Part shown: positions 5,257 to 13,300 of the stretch, piece by piece
Layout of the letters: every line of letters starts with the position of its first letter
How positions within the stretch are numbered: the first letter of the stretch is position 1
IMG/VR virus record: IMGVR_UViG_3300027847_001060
Span: 1-20,340 of that record
Source: a virus
Length of the DNA: 20,340 nucleotides
Reading direction: 5' to 3' (one strand)
Position numbers and translations under genes: made by a program
Notes under the pieces: model-generated
What the model saw: the letters and a program-made list of their open reading frames with translations, nothing else
What the model was told of the DNA's origin: nothing
Databases searched by the model: none

Positions 5257-5800
5257 TGATTTTGGTTCAGCCGCCGGGGTTAAAGGAGCCTACAAGACGC
5301 GAAAAAAATTATGGGAACTAAAAACAGGGCGAGACTGGGTTGAGAAAAATGACTTCATGCAATATGGGTTGGATACGGAACCCATTGCGAGGGCTACGTT
5401 TGAGGTTATTACAGGCGACATCGTGCGCGATAGCGATCTTGTTATCCATCCTGATTTTGATTTTCTGGCTTGTTCACCTGATGGGCTTATTGGTTCTGGG
5501 AGTGTTTTGGAGATTAAGTGCCCGACTAGAGCCGTACACAGTAGCATCAGTGAACAATTTCTTGGACAAATCTTTGGGCAACTTGCCTGTACTGGACGAG
5601 AGACTGCCTTATTTTTTTCGTACCACCCACGAGGACAACGATTATGGCAAGTAAAGTGGTCCGAAGAATACTGGAATTGGCTGTTCCCACTATTGGAGGA
5701 TTTTTGGAATCATGTTATCGAGGATGAATGCCCCCAAAGAAGAAAGCGTGAATCATTCACTGGAGAGTTGGAAATCAGCGAACTGCCGATCATGCGTTAA
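5195..5800 (+). CDS. YqaJ-type viral recombinase exonuclease
   Basis: A 201-residue lambda-exonuclease-fold (YqaJ) nuclease that resects double-strand ends for the ERF protein. Visible elements are the N-terminal SPQWFAARESRLTASDFG (7-24), the conserved Glu in GLDTEPIA (58-65), the catalytic Asp in SPDG (94-97), ExK in LEIKCP (E106, K108) and the Gln-rich helix QIFGQLACTG (125-134). Length and motif spacing fit a complete enzyme. ATG 5195 has AGAGG nine nt upstream and lies inside the end of the ERF gene. The exonuclease plus annealing protein pair is a classical Red-like module. Confidence 0.92.
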   Translation: MNLQQQSPQWFAARESRLTASDFGSAAGVKGAYKTRKKLWELKTGRDWVEKNDFMQYGLDTEPIARATFEVITGDIVRDSDLVIHPDFDFLACSPDGLIGSGSVLEIKCPTRAVHSSISEQFLGQIFGQLACTGRETALFFSYHPRGQRLWQVKWSEEYWNWLFPLLEDFWNHVIEDECPQRRKRESFTGELEISELPIMR

Positions 5801-5966
5801 CTATTCGGCAATGATTACGCCAAGCGGCCCCTCGCCGTTCAAGCACGAAGAGGACGTAGATACGCCGCCGCACACAGTAAAATACTACACCAAGCAAGGA
5901 TTTTGCTGGCATCACAAAGACGATCTTTTTGTCACCCGCGCCTGTGGCGCATTTCAGAGGAAATAA
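5712..5966 (+). CDS. Small cysteine-rich, probably zinc-binding phage protein
   Basis: An 84-residue protein with NCRSC in its middle, a GFCWHHK motif and a CGAF ending. The C-x2-C, C-x-H-H and final C pattern suggests a zinc-stabilised fold of the short phage 'NCRxCxxF...GxCWxH...CGxF' kind. Start ATG 5712 has GGAGGA eleven nt upstream; GTG 5748 is an alternative. It overlaps the exonuclease gene by 89 nt and ends one base before the next gene's ATG. It shares the recombination operon, but its function is unknown. Confidence 0.65.
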   Translation: MLSRMNAPKEESVNHSLESWKSANCRSCVNYSAMITPSGPSPFKHEEDVDTPPHTVKYYTKQGFCWHHKDDLFVTRACGAFQRK

Positions 5967-5967
5967 A

Positions 5968-6243
5968 ATGGCTTACGAACACAATCCCGGAAACGGATCT
6001 CTCTTCAAAAACAAAAGCATGAAGACCGACAAGTCACCAGCGTATACGGGTGGGGGTAAAATAATTATTCCTCCCATGCCCAATGGCGGGGAGTTCATAG
6101 TTGATATTGCTGGATGGATCAAAGATGGTGCCAACGGTAAATATATTTCCCTCTCCTTAAAGGAAGATAAATACTCACCGCAAACCGCCGAGTATGTACC
6201 CGGATCAGACACCCAAGAGATGGATGACGATCTCCCATTTTGA
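5968..6243 (+). CDS. DUF736-like small protein with an SSB-type DDDLPF tail
   Basis: A 91-residue protein starting MAYEHNPGNGSLFKNKSMKT. The pattern 'GSLFKN....K....PxYTGG...IxxPP...F.VDIAGWIKDGxNGKYISLSLK' resembles a family of short phage/plasmid proteins (DUF736-like: GALFKN...P.Y.G......W.S.W.K..K.G..F.S....). The last nine residues are QEMDDDLPF, almost the same as the C-terminal tip of bacterial single-stranded DNA-binding proteins (DDDIPF) that recruits recombination and repair proteins. An OB-fold single-strand-binding role for the phage recombination module is a good inference. The start is fixed by AGAGGAA 5 nt before ATG 5968. Its stop overlaps the TTG of the excisionase gene (TTGA). 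Confidence 0.7.
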   Translation: MAYEHNPGNGSLFKNKSMKTDKSPAYTGGGKIIIPPMPNGGEFIVDIAGWIKDGANGKYISLSLKEDKYSPQTAEYVPGSDTQEMDDDLPF

Positions 6244-6446
6244 ATGCCCTCCTTCTAAGTAGAGCGGATACCCTCCAGTACTTGGGGGTTAGTCGCCACC
6301 TTTTTAATCTTGAGATTCGACCATTCGTTCAAGAGGTTAGATTAGGCAGAAGGATATTTTTTAGGCGGGCAGAAATCAATAAGTTCGTGGAGGAGTTTTA
6401 CACAGAGAGTGCAGTACAGGCGGGGGGATCAAATGGGATTATCTAA
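6240..6446 (+). CDS. AlpA/Xis-like excisionase, TTG start
   Basis: A 68-residue MerR/AlpA-type helix-turn-helix protein: SRADTLQYLGVSRHLFN is the helix-turn-helix, followed by VRLGRRIFFRRAEINKFVEEF, the wing and terminal helix typical of Xis/AlpA DNA-binding proteins (usual length 60-75). The TTG at 6240 overlaps the previous stop by four nt (TTGA); the in-window ATG at 6244 is in another frame and stops at once, so a non-ATG start is required. It overlaps the integrase gene by 14 nt. It is the likely recombination directionality factor for that integrase. Confidence 0.75.
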   Translation: MNALLLSRADTLQYLGVSRHLFNLEIRPFVQEVRLGRRIFFRRAEINKFVEEFYTESAVQAGGSNGII

Positions 6447-7590
6447 ACGAGGCCAAATTTGGCATATGTATAAGATGGTCAAGGTTGGCGGGAACAAGGT
6501 TGAGATTCGAGAAAGTTCTGGGAAGTCAGTGAAGAGAGATGCTCAAGAAATCTTGGATCGAAGGGTTAGGGAGGTCACGGATGAGATTCTTTACGGCAAG
6601 AAACATGGGTGGACCGTTGCTGACGGGTGCCGCATGTATTTGTCTGAGAGGAAGCCCCATCAAATTAAAGATGCCTTGTATCACACAGATATTCTATGCA
6701 GATATTGCGCCGACACTCTCATGTCTAAAGTAAGTCGGTACCACTCCACGGTGGCAAAGATGATTGAGGGCAGATTGAACGAGGGCGTGGCAAACTCGAC
6801 AATCAACCACCATCTAAAGGTTCTTCAGAAGATATTGAATGATGCATCCAAGATTTGGAAAGACGAAGATGGGAATGCTTACTTGGACGCAACTCCAGTT
6901 ATTAGGCTTTTGCCTGTGGATGCAACTGAGGGCCACCCCCTGGCGTTGCTGCAAGAGAACAAATTATTCAACCTTCTTCCAGAGTACTTGAGGGATGCTG
7001 GCAAGTTCGTTATGAATACTGGGCTGCGTAATTCAGCGGCGGCTAGGTTGAGGTGGGAATGGGAAGTCGCCATTCCCGAATTAGGAATAACTGTGTTTGA
7101 TATCCCTCTGAAATTCAAAGGGGAGCGGGTAGTGGGGATCAAGAATGGTCGCCCTCATCGTGTGGTATTAAACTCTGAAGCAAGGGAGGTTGTTGAGCGG
7201 CGCAGAGGCATCCATCCAGAATTCGTACTCACTAAACCCCGCAATCAGGGAGAGGTTCCTTTCGACTCTTGCAGGGGTCTTTACACCACCAGTTGGAAAG
7301 AGGCGGTGAAGAAGGCTGGCCTGAGAGACTGTCGCGGGCAAGGAAATCATTTCAGGATCCACGATTTGAAACACACATTCGGTTCGCGTCTGAGAGCGAT
7401 GGATGTTCGGCTGGAGGATCGAAAGGATTTGCTAGGTCACACCAACGGCGACATCACCACTCATTACTCGGCGGCGGAGACAGAATCTCTGCTAAATCAT
7501 GCTGAGAAAGTTGTTTTGTGGAAAAACAAAAAACCATTAATGGCGGCGGTCAGTTCCGTCACACAAAGAACCATAGGGGAAACGATATGA
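6433..7590 (+). CDS. int: Tyrosine-recombinase integrase
   Basis: A 385-residue phage integrase. The C-terminal catalytic domain shows box I Arg in NTGLRNSAAARLRWEWE (R199), HDLKHTFGSRL (H310 to K313), LLGHTNGDITTHYSA with GH at 335-336, and the nucleophile Tyr at about 345 in HYSAAE. The usual HxxR has Lys at its fourth position; a large phage integrase subfamily reads HDLKHTFG, so this does not indicate inactivity. The N-terminal about 150 residues hold an AP2-like wing and the SAM-like core-binding domain. ATG 6433 is chosen because GGCGGGGGG ends 5 nt before it; GTG 6409 is an in-frame alternative. Stop and next start overlap (ATGA). No attP core or tRNA fragment was seen nearby. Confidence 0.93.
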   Translation: MGLSKRGQIWHMYKMVKVGGNKVEIRESSGKSVKRDAQEILDRRVREVTDEILYGKKHGWTVADGCRMYLSERKPHQIKDALYHTDILCRYCADTLMSKVSRYHSTVAKMIEGRLNEGVANSTINHHLKVLQKILNDASKIWKDEDGNAYLDATPVIRLLPVDATEGHPLALLQENKLFNLLPEYLRDAGKFVMNTGLRNSAAARLRWEWEVAIPELGITVFDIPLKFKGERVVGIKNGRPHRVVLNSEAREVVERRRGIHPEFVLTKPRNQGEVPFDSCRGLYTTSWKEAVKKAGLRDCRGQGNHFRIHDLKHTFGSRLRAMDVRLEDRKDLLGHTNGDITTHYSAAETESLLNHAEKVVLWKNKKPLMAAVSSVTQRTIGETI

Positions 7591-8123
7591 ATGGGGTTAC
7601 TATCACACATACGATATGTGAACGACAATATTGGGAGAGGAGGCGGTCGCCTAACGCAGGAAGTTTTTACTTCGCAGTTGGCTTCTTGCGTCGCCTTCTC
7701 TCCCTTTCGATAGGATATAACAAATCTTGTGGAGTTTGCGGGAGAAGCAAGCACGGCTCACATTTTAAGTGGAAGAGTGGCGCACCCGGTCAGAGGCCCA
7801 CATGTAATGATTGCGTTGAGAAATTAAAAAAGGGAGAGCAAAAAATGATGCAGGACACCTCTATAGATGCTTACCATAGCGTGGACCATAAAAGTTTGGA
7901 GAAAAAGGTATTGTCGCACCTTGCCTTATATGCGGATGGGGCAACTTGTGACGAGTTGGAAATAGCAATGAACGGGCGTCACCAATCTATATCGGCAACC
8001 CTGACACATGCAAAGAAGAAGAGGTTTATTGTCGATAGCGGCGAGAGGCGACCCACTCGCTCTGGGAGACAGGCCATAGTCTGGGAACTTAATAACAACA
8101 AAGGTGATGCGAATGAAATTTAG
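7587..8123 (+). CDS. Zinc-cluster plus winged-helix phage protein
   Basis: A 178-residue two-part protein. Residues 48-76 hold two C-x2-C pairs (CGVC and CNDC) 21 residues apart, a likely zinc finger. Residues 102-168 form a winged-helix-like unit: LEKKVLSHLALYADGATCDE, then MNGRHQSISATLTHAKKKRF, then RRPTRSGRQAIVWEL. This second unit is common in phage genomes as a separate protein. ATG 7587 overlaps the integrase stop and has AGGGGA 6 nt upstream. A second ATG at 7844, with GGGAGAGC before it, could give the winged-helix domain alone, so the gene may be a fusion or have two products. DNA binding is likely; the target is unknown. Confidence 0.7.
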   Translation: MNGVTITHTICERQYWERRRSPNAGSFYFAVGFLRRLLSLSIGYNKSCGVCGRSKHGSHFKWKSGAPGQRPTCNDCVEKLKKGEQKMMQDTSIDAYHSVDHKSLEKKVLSHLALYADGATCDELEIAMNGRHQSISATLTHAKKKRFIVDSGERRPTRSGRQAIVWELNNNKGDANEI

Positions 8124-8358
8124 AAAGCACTTCCAGCGAGACTTATCGATGGCAATAGCGTTCTTGAAAGATGAAGAAACTCTTCAGTCCCAAGCGGACT
8201 CTAATGGGATTACGAGAGAGAGGGTGAGGCAGGTCGTGAATCGAATGCTGAGAATGGCTGGAATGCCTAAGTCAGCGGGGGATAAAACATACAAACTCCG
8301 TAACCTCAAAGGCGACCCAGAAGCAATTGCCTCTATCCGGTCTTTGATCCCGTTATAA
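8113..8358 (+). CDS. Sigma-region-4-like HTH protein
   Basis: An 81-residue protein whose middle (about 20-50) reads DEETLQSQADSNGITRERV followed by RQVVNRMLRMAG. The GITRERVRQV string is close to the sigma-70 region 4.2 DNA-recognition helix (GVTRERVRQIE), which contacts the -35 element. No other sigma regions are present and the protein is too small to be a complete sigma factor. It may bind DNA as a regulator or mimic region 4. ATG 8113 is preferred because AAAGG lies 8 nt upstream; ATG 8107 and GTG 8104 are in frame. It overlaps the preceding gene by 11 nt and the converging late operon by 26 nt. Confidence 0.6.
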   Translation: MKFRKHFQRDLSMAIAFLKDEETLQSQADSNGITRERVRQVVNRMLRMAGMPKSAGDKTYKLRNLKGDPEAIASIRSLIPL

Positions 8359-8650
8359 TATCCCATTCAATGTCAGTAGTGTGGTCGGAGTCTCGACTGA
8401 CTTCGACCTCCTGCTTGATTTCCTTCGGCATCATAGCCAACGCCGCTCGAACATATGTAGAAACATCTTTCTCTCGGCACATTTCAATCGCCTCTTGACC
8501 ATGCACCAGCCAATCAGCAAGAAATGCGTCAACGAATGCTGAACTCATCTTGTCTCTTGATCCGACAGGTCTTCCCTTCCGATTAATTCTTGGGTCATTT
8601 TTTAGGAATGGGCGACCCGGACCCTTCTTCATTGAGAAATCGTTAATCAT
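8333..8650 (-). CDS. DUF5681-like protein, terminase-small-subunit neighbour type
   Basis: A 105-residue basic-to-acidic protein. KKGPGRPFLKNDPRINRKGR followed by PVGSRDK is the 'NPxxxxGRPxGSRNK' signature of DUF5681-like proteins, followed by FVDAFLADWLVHGQEAI and a MPKEIKQEVEV segment. Such proteins usually lie beside terminase genes and are often treated as putative small terminase or DNA-packaging helpers. Here no terminase large subunit follows; instead the gene ends against the integrase operon. ATG 8650 has AGAGG 7 nt upstream and an ATGA overlap with the gene before; ATG 8632 is an alternative. Packaging function is inferred. Confidence 0.65.
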   Translation of the reverse strand: MINDFSMKKGPGRPFLKNDPRINRKGRPVGSRDKMSSAFVDAFLADWLVHGQEAIEMCREKDVSTYVRAALAMMPKEIKQEVEVSRDSDHTTDIEWDIITGSKTG

Positions 8651-8898
8651 CTTAAATCCTCTGGGAGATGCTCCATGATTTCAGTTCTGAACTGAAAGGT
8701 TTCTGGAGATGAATCGCTAAATGTCCCGCTTTCAGACAATTTCTTGAAGCATACGGCCAATTTTCCTTTCAACGTCTTTACTGACATCAGATGTTGTTGG
8801 AACTGCCCCGTTGTCATTGTCTTAATTGGCGCAACCTTCATGTCATCTCCCGTTTCCACACTTAAATTGTTTTCATAAAATTCAGAACTCATCTTCAT
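8647..8898 (-). CDS. Small late-operon protein of unknown function
   Basis: An 83-residue hydrophilic protein, MKMSSEFYENNLSVETGDDM at the N-terminus and an amphipathic middle (TTGQFQQHLMSVKTLKGKL). No recognised motif, membrane segment or signal peptide. Start and stop both form ATGA overlaps with its neighbours (8895-8898 and 8647-8650), so it is translationally coupled to the phosphoesterase and the DUF5681-like gene. ATG 8892 is a second possible start. Its place next to a DUF5681-like gene suggests, weakly, packaging or virion assembly. Confidence 0.6.
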   Translation of the reverse strand: MKMSSEFYENNLSVETGDDMKVAPIKTMTTGQFQQHLMSVKTLKGKLAVCFKKLSESGTFSDSSPETFQFRTEIMEHLPEDLR

Positions 8899-9668
8899 CT
8901 ATCTCGAATTTCTATCTTGTCGAGGAAGTCGGGAAGTTCCATCTTCTCATACTTCCTACACAAGTACTTCGTAGAAAGTTCCATCATATCGTAATCACCA
9001 TCATCAACATCGTGCAACACGATTAATCCACGCCATGTCTCCCGCGCTTGGGGTCCGAGGTAATTTTCTGTATGCAGATAATATGATCCTGCCACCAAGG
9101 CGCGTTGAACTTGCCCGTTGGGCAATGCTCTCGCGCTAACTTCTTTACCTTGGCGATGTCCCTGACATAGGCTCAATCCAACTCTGGCTAATAAACTCTG
9201 CGCGGTCCCCCCATACGCTCTACCTGTGAAAGGCTGGTAAAAGGCATGAGTAAACCAAACGTTATTCAAACTGAAAACTTCCCGGTAAGGGTGTGCGATC
9301 CATCCCTCTACATCTAGATGGTCCAGACCCAGAAGGTTTTCCAGAACGGGATTGTCGTTCACATACCGAACAAGTCGCTCTTCATGGTTGCCAAAAATAT
9401 AATGGAATTCAGGCAACTTCTTGATTCCTTTAAGGCTCTTCCAGAATAACCGCATAGCCTGGTTTCCCGCTGCTATGTCGTTAATTACCCTCTTGCCTTC
9501 AACTTCTTTGCGAGAAGAGTACGAACTCAAGGAGGGAAAGTCCCAATGGTCACCAAGGTGTACAACATGCGTAGGCTTGTAATCTTTGATGGCCCTCGCG
9601 GCCCACCTCATATGATCAATCGGAACTTCGGGTTTTACTTGCGTATCCGGTATTACCAGAATTCTCAC
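8895..9668 (-). CDS. Calcineurin-like metallophosphoesterase
   Basis: A 257-residue member of the calcineurin-like phosphoesterase superfamily. Motifs in order are RILVIPDTQV (Asp 8, Gln 10 in place of the usual DxH), HVVHLGDHWDFP (GD at 39-40), FGNHEER (GNHE at 93-96), THAFYQP (His 141) and GHRQGKE (GH at 170-171). The metal-binding set is essentially complete, apart from Gln in the first motif. The substrate is unknown; phage members include protein phosphatases and nucleotidases. GTG 9668 is chosen because GGGGAG lies 6 nt upstream and the protein then begins directly with the first beta strand; GTG 9683 is the longer option. It overlaps the preceding gene by 53 nt. Confidence 0.85.
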   Translation of the reverse strand: MRILVIPDTQVKPEVPIDHMRWAARAIKDYKPTHVVHLGDHWDFPSLSSYSSRKEVEGKRVINDIAAGNQAMRLFWKSLKGIKKLPEFHYIFGNHEERLVRYVNDNPVLENLLGLDHLDVEGWIAHPYREVFSLNNVWFTHAFYQPFTGRAYGGTAQSLLARVGLSLCQGHRQGKEVSARALPNGQVQRALVAGSYYLHTENYLGPQARETWRGLIVLHDVDDGDYDMMELSTKYLCRKYEKMELPDFLDKIEIRDR

Positions 9669-9939
9669 TAATCTCTCCCCCACATGGGATTTTCTTGAGA
9701 AGCGTTGTAATAGACATAATCATCCCCCTAGGAATCCGATTTAGACCTGACCAGCATCCGGTATCGGGTAAGTGACTATTCGCCAGAACGACGAAGTCAT
9801 GTTTGAATTTCGGTTTCTCAACCAAGTAACCAATCGTGTGAATAACCCACGCGGGCTTCTTCACATAGATTTGCCAGCCACCCTCCTCTTCGGCGTCAAC
9901 CCATGACACCATTACAAGATCGTGGCGGCACGCCTTCAT
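9616..9939 (-). CDS. Small phage protein, 'W-D...W...GYL...IP' type
   Basis: A 107-residue soluble protein. The features are VMVSWVDAEEEGGWQIYVKK, HTIGYLVEKP, VVLANSHLPDTGCWSGLNRI and PRGMI, a pattern seen in short phage proteins that lie between structural genes and terminase-like genes. No catalytic motif. Its ATG overlaps the lipoprotein stop (ATGA, 9936-9939), so it is coupled to that gene, and its last 53 nt overlap the phosphoesterase start. The C-terminal tail (GGEISENSGNTGYASKTRSS) lies in that overlap and is Ser/Gly/Thr-rich, as expected for sequence constrained by another frame. Function unknown. Confidence 0.65.
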   Translation of the reverse strand: MKACRHDLVMVSWVDAEEEGGWQIYVKKPAWVIHTIGYLVEKPKFKHDFVVLANSHLPDTGCWSGLNRIPRGMIMSITTLLKKIPCGGEISENSGNTGYASKTRSSD

Positions 9940-10340
9940 TTCTTTCGCTTCTTAGCCTTCTCCAGCGGGCCGGGTAACAACCATCCTAAAATCATGGGAA
10001 TTACGATTATTAAAATAAGTAACCAGCCTCCCATGCTTACGAGATCCCCTAAGAGGGTCCAGAAATTATCGGGCGCACAATTAGACGCTGTAGTCATGTT
10101 CTCTCCTTTCGATGGGGCCATCAAGTCTACACCGGCACTCATTACAGAGGCAGTCAGACCCCCAGCGACCGCCGGCACAAGGGCACCCGAACTCAATGCA
10201 GATGCCGCACCGGCAGCCACCGTCGTAGCCCCCCCTATGAGAGCCGCCTTTTTCCAGATTTGGCACCCCGCCAGACACGCGCTAAGTCCTATAATTATCA
10301 GTAAACGCAGTGAAATAATCTTTATCTGTGATCTCGACAT
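9936..10340 (-). CDS. Lipoprotein with C-terminal membrane helix, u-spanin-like topology
   Basis: A 134-residue membrane-linked protein. The N-terminus has basic residues, a hydrophobic stretch LRLLIIIGLSACLAGC and a clear lipobox LAGC with lipidation Cys 26, with Gln at the next position, favouring the outer membrane. A glycine/alanine-rich, glycine-zipper-like segment (32-70) follows. A hydrophobic helix MGGWLLILIIVIPMILGWLL (103-122) is followed by the basic tail LEKAKKRKK. A protein anchored at both ends, outer-membrane lipid and inner-membrane helix, in about 130 residues matches unimolecular spanins such as phage T1 gp11. The Gly/Ala-rich middle is unusual for a spanin, so a pore or virion-ejection component is the alternative. 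Its start lies inside the end of the giant gene. Confidence 0.6.
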   Translation of the reverse strand: MSRSQIKIISLRLLIIIGLSACLAGCQIWKKAALIGGATTVAAGAASALSSGALVPAVAGGLTASVMSAGVDLMAPSKGENMTTASNCAPDNFWTLLGDLVSMGGWLLILIIVIPMILGWLLPGPLEKAKKRKK

Positions 10341-13300
10341 TTTTATCGCTTGCCTCTCCGTATCTCCACGCGTTCAAGAATGCTCTCCAATCCCCTTCCG
10401 CTTGTTTCCAAACAAGTAGCAATAATTTTTTGCCAACCTGTCGGTAAAGTTTCCTATTAGAGGGGCTGGTCAAATCCCCCGCTCCCCCATAATCATATCG
10501 CTCTTTATACCCTTCCATATCTGGCTCTTTCCCAAACTTTAGAAACAGTCTTCCCTGCTCTATGAATCTATCAACATACTTTGCCTCTTCTTCGGTTAGG
10601 GTTAACTGGTCCTTCGCGGAGTCCATTAATCCCTTAGTGATCTGCAAGGGGCCATACGCGCTTGACCCATCCTTGGGGGCGAAGGAAGTGCGAACAAATG
10701 GCTTCAATCTATTTAATCCTCGAAACTCTGCTTTGAATATCCCCTTGTACAGATTATCCGCAAGGCGGCTATCTTCCCCGCTCTCCTTAACCATAGATTG
10801 CAGAGACGTAACGTCATCGTTATCTTCAATTTCTGTTGAAGCGCCAGCATTACTTATGAAGGAAAACTTCGACTCCTCCTTCTTTTGGGTGGGTTTATCA
10901 CCCCATAGGTCATACATTCTCTTGGCGACTCCATTCTTTAATATAATGAGTCGATCAAGTTCTTCGCGCCTCTCCAACGGACTAAGTTCAGAGTTACCAA
11001 TAACCTTCATTTGCTTATTTATTTTTCCGATATACGTCGAAGCGTTGTTATAAACCTTGTGCCACTGAAGCAGTTCGCCCTTCTCCGCAAGCAGAGATCT
11101 TTCCTCCTCCACCAGTCCCTCTCGCCTATAATGATTGTAATCAGCCTTGGCGTTATTAACCTTCTTCAACTGTTCATACAGGAACGTCATGGGGAGGGTG
11201 TTGCGTAATGGGCTTTGTGTTATGTACCCCCCAACAGGAATCACTCCGTACATCTGGTCTAATCTCTTACCCTCCAACTCCTTAAAGGACTCAATTGGGC
11301 TATACACCGTTTCCACCGCTCCGGGTATAACAGAGCCTAGCCAACCAAAGTATCCCTTTATCAAGTGATCAGCCTGAACGGGAGATAAAAAATTATCACC
11401 GGGCAACTTATCAATTAGTTCTGAAGTAAACACCGCAACATCGGAGGTGTATTTGTACTTCATATTCGTTTTAGAAATGTTACTGATCCGCCAGCCCAGA
11501 GATTCAATCGGTCGGTCCCTAAAACTATCTTTATTCGTGGCTACTTCCAATGCTGGCTTAAACGCTTGGAAACGCCAATCGAATGCCAACTGATCATGCA
11601 AGATAGACAGGACTCGTTCTCTCACAAAATTTGGATTAGGGCTTTCGTTAATAAAATTTCTGGTAAGAGTTTGGGCTACTGAGGCTATTGCCCCAATCTC
11701 GAAAGGCTTTGGAATTAAGAACCAACCATCAGAAAATGGAATTCTAACCGGCCAGTATGTTTCTTTTTTCCAATTCTCCATGACCTGATATTCTTCATCG
11801 TCCTCCATTCCCAATTCATAAAGGACGCTTGCAAGGGCGATGGTTCCGACAACCCCGAACAGTCTATTTCTCAATGTTTTGTCCCTAGCCGTTCGCCCCA
11901 ACTTGTCCAAGCCTTGTACGCGGGCATTGAGGAATGAAATACCACTTATAAAATACTGAGTCGCTACCCACCCACCATGTGAGGAAAAATTTAAAAGATC
12001 ACGGGCCTCAAACTGCGCTTGCATGTTCCCGACCTCTCCTACACGGTTCATGTAGAGAGCGACGCGGTTAGCATTCTCCAGTCTATTTCCGAAATCCTGG
12101 TAAGCGTCCCACCCTTTCGCTAAGAAAGCAGCGCCCTTTTTCCCCGTGTCGAGTACACGCTCCTCCACTTCTTTCTCGGAAGAAGGCCATCCTCGCTGAA
12201 CCTGCTTTCGACTAAGTTTAACGGTGCGCCTAAGAGCGGAAGGGTCGTCATGCAGGTAGCCCATTACAAAGGCTCCGCCACCAGCAATCATATTTTGATA
12301 AACGATACTGTCTTTTTTGGTATTCGCCATTCCCTTAGCAACGTTCCCAAACACGTTATAGGACATCTCACCAACAGCGATGGAATGCAAGGCGTCGCGA
12401 ATAAGGTTTCTACTCTTGAATGCCGGACTAGCCGTGACGCCGTAAGTGAACACTCTCTTAAACTTAGATAATGTATTCACACCCGGCAACTGCCCCGCGC
12501 TCCAATTCATTGCGAGAAGGGACTTAAGAACCATTTGGTCATTAACTTCGTACCAAACTTTTTTCCCACCTTTCAAAACATAAATATAGTTATCATACTT
12601 GTCAGACTTTGCTTTCCGTTTTCCAAATTCAATCTTTGGGACTTCCTTATCTGGAACTAGATTAGCCGCCCCATGAATGACTGCCGCATCTACAGCGGCC
12701 ACACCCGCTCTATTCTTCATAGAAGCGTTGAGGAGGGCCGCCCAATTCATCATTAGGTTCTCAAGAACATCATTTGTTTGTACTTCGCTACCCTTTAACC
12801 TATGGTGTGCAATAAATGCACTAAAATTTACAAAGTCTCCATTCATCGCGGGGCCGCGAACTTTTGTTCGACTACCCTCTTCGAACTCCCGATAGAATGG
12901 CAGATAGAAATCAGTTAACAAAGCGTTTGCATCCTCTTGGCTAATAGAACCAGACGAAACCGATAACTGAACAATGTCCTTTTGGAACTTTCCCAACGCC
13001 TTCATTTTCTGGGCGTATAAAAGAGTGCGGCTCTTCCCTGTTACGGTTTTCCCTTTGCCGAGATTCTTGAGATTAGTGATGTCATCTTTTGTAAAGTGAT
13101 GCTCCCTCCCTTCATTCATTAATTGACCCGCTCTATGTCCCACAATCCAAGAAAGGAATCTATCAACCTCGCCCTCAAGGGATTCAAGCACGTCTAACAG
13201 ACCTTCGCTTCCAGGCTGGAGAAGATACCCATCAAACTTGCCGTCACGCGTGGTCTCCATAGGCCGTCCGAAGTTGAGAACCGCATGTAACAATCCATGA

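Noticed and set aside
6433-7590. Integrase inactivated by Lys in place of Arg in the HxxR box
   Set aside because: The HDLKHTFG form is common in an established phage integrase subfamily, and all other catalytic positions are present.
7590-8358. attP site next to the integrase
   Set aside because: No tRNA 3'-end fragment, core direct repeat or arm-site array could be recognised by eye on either side of int.
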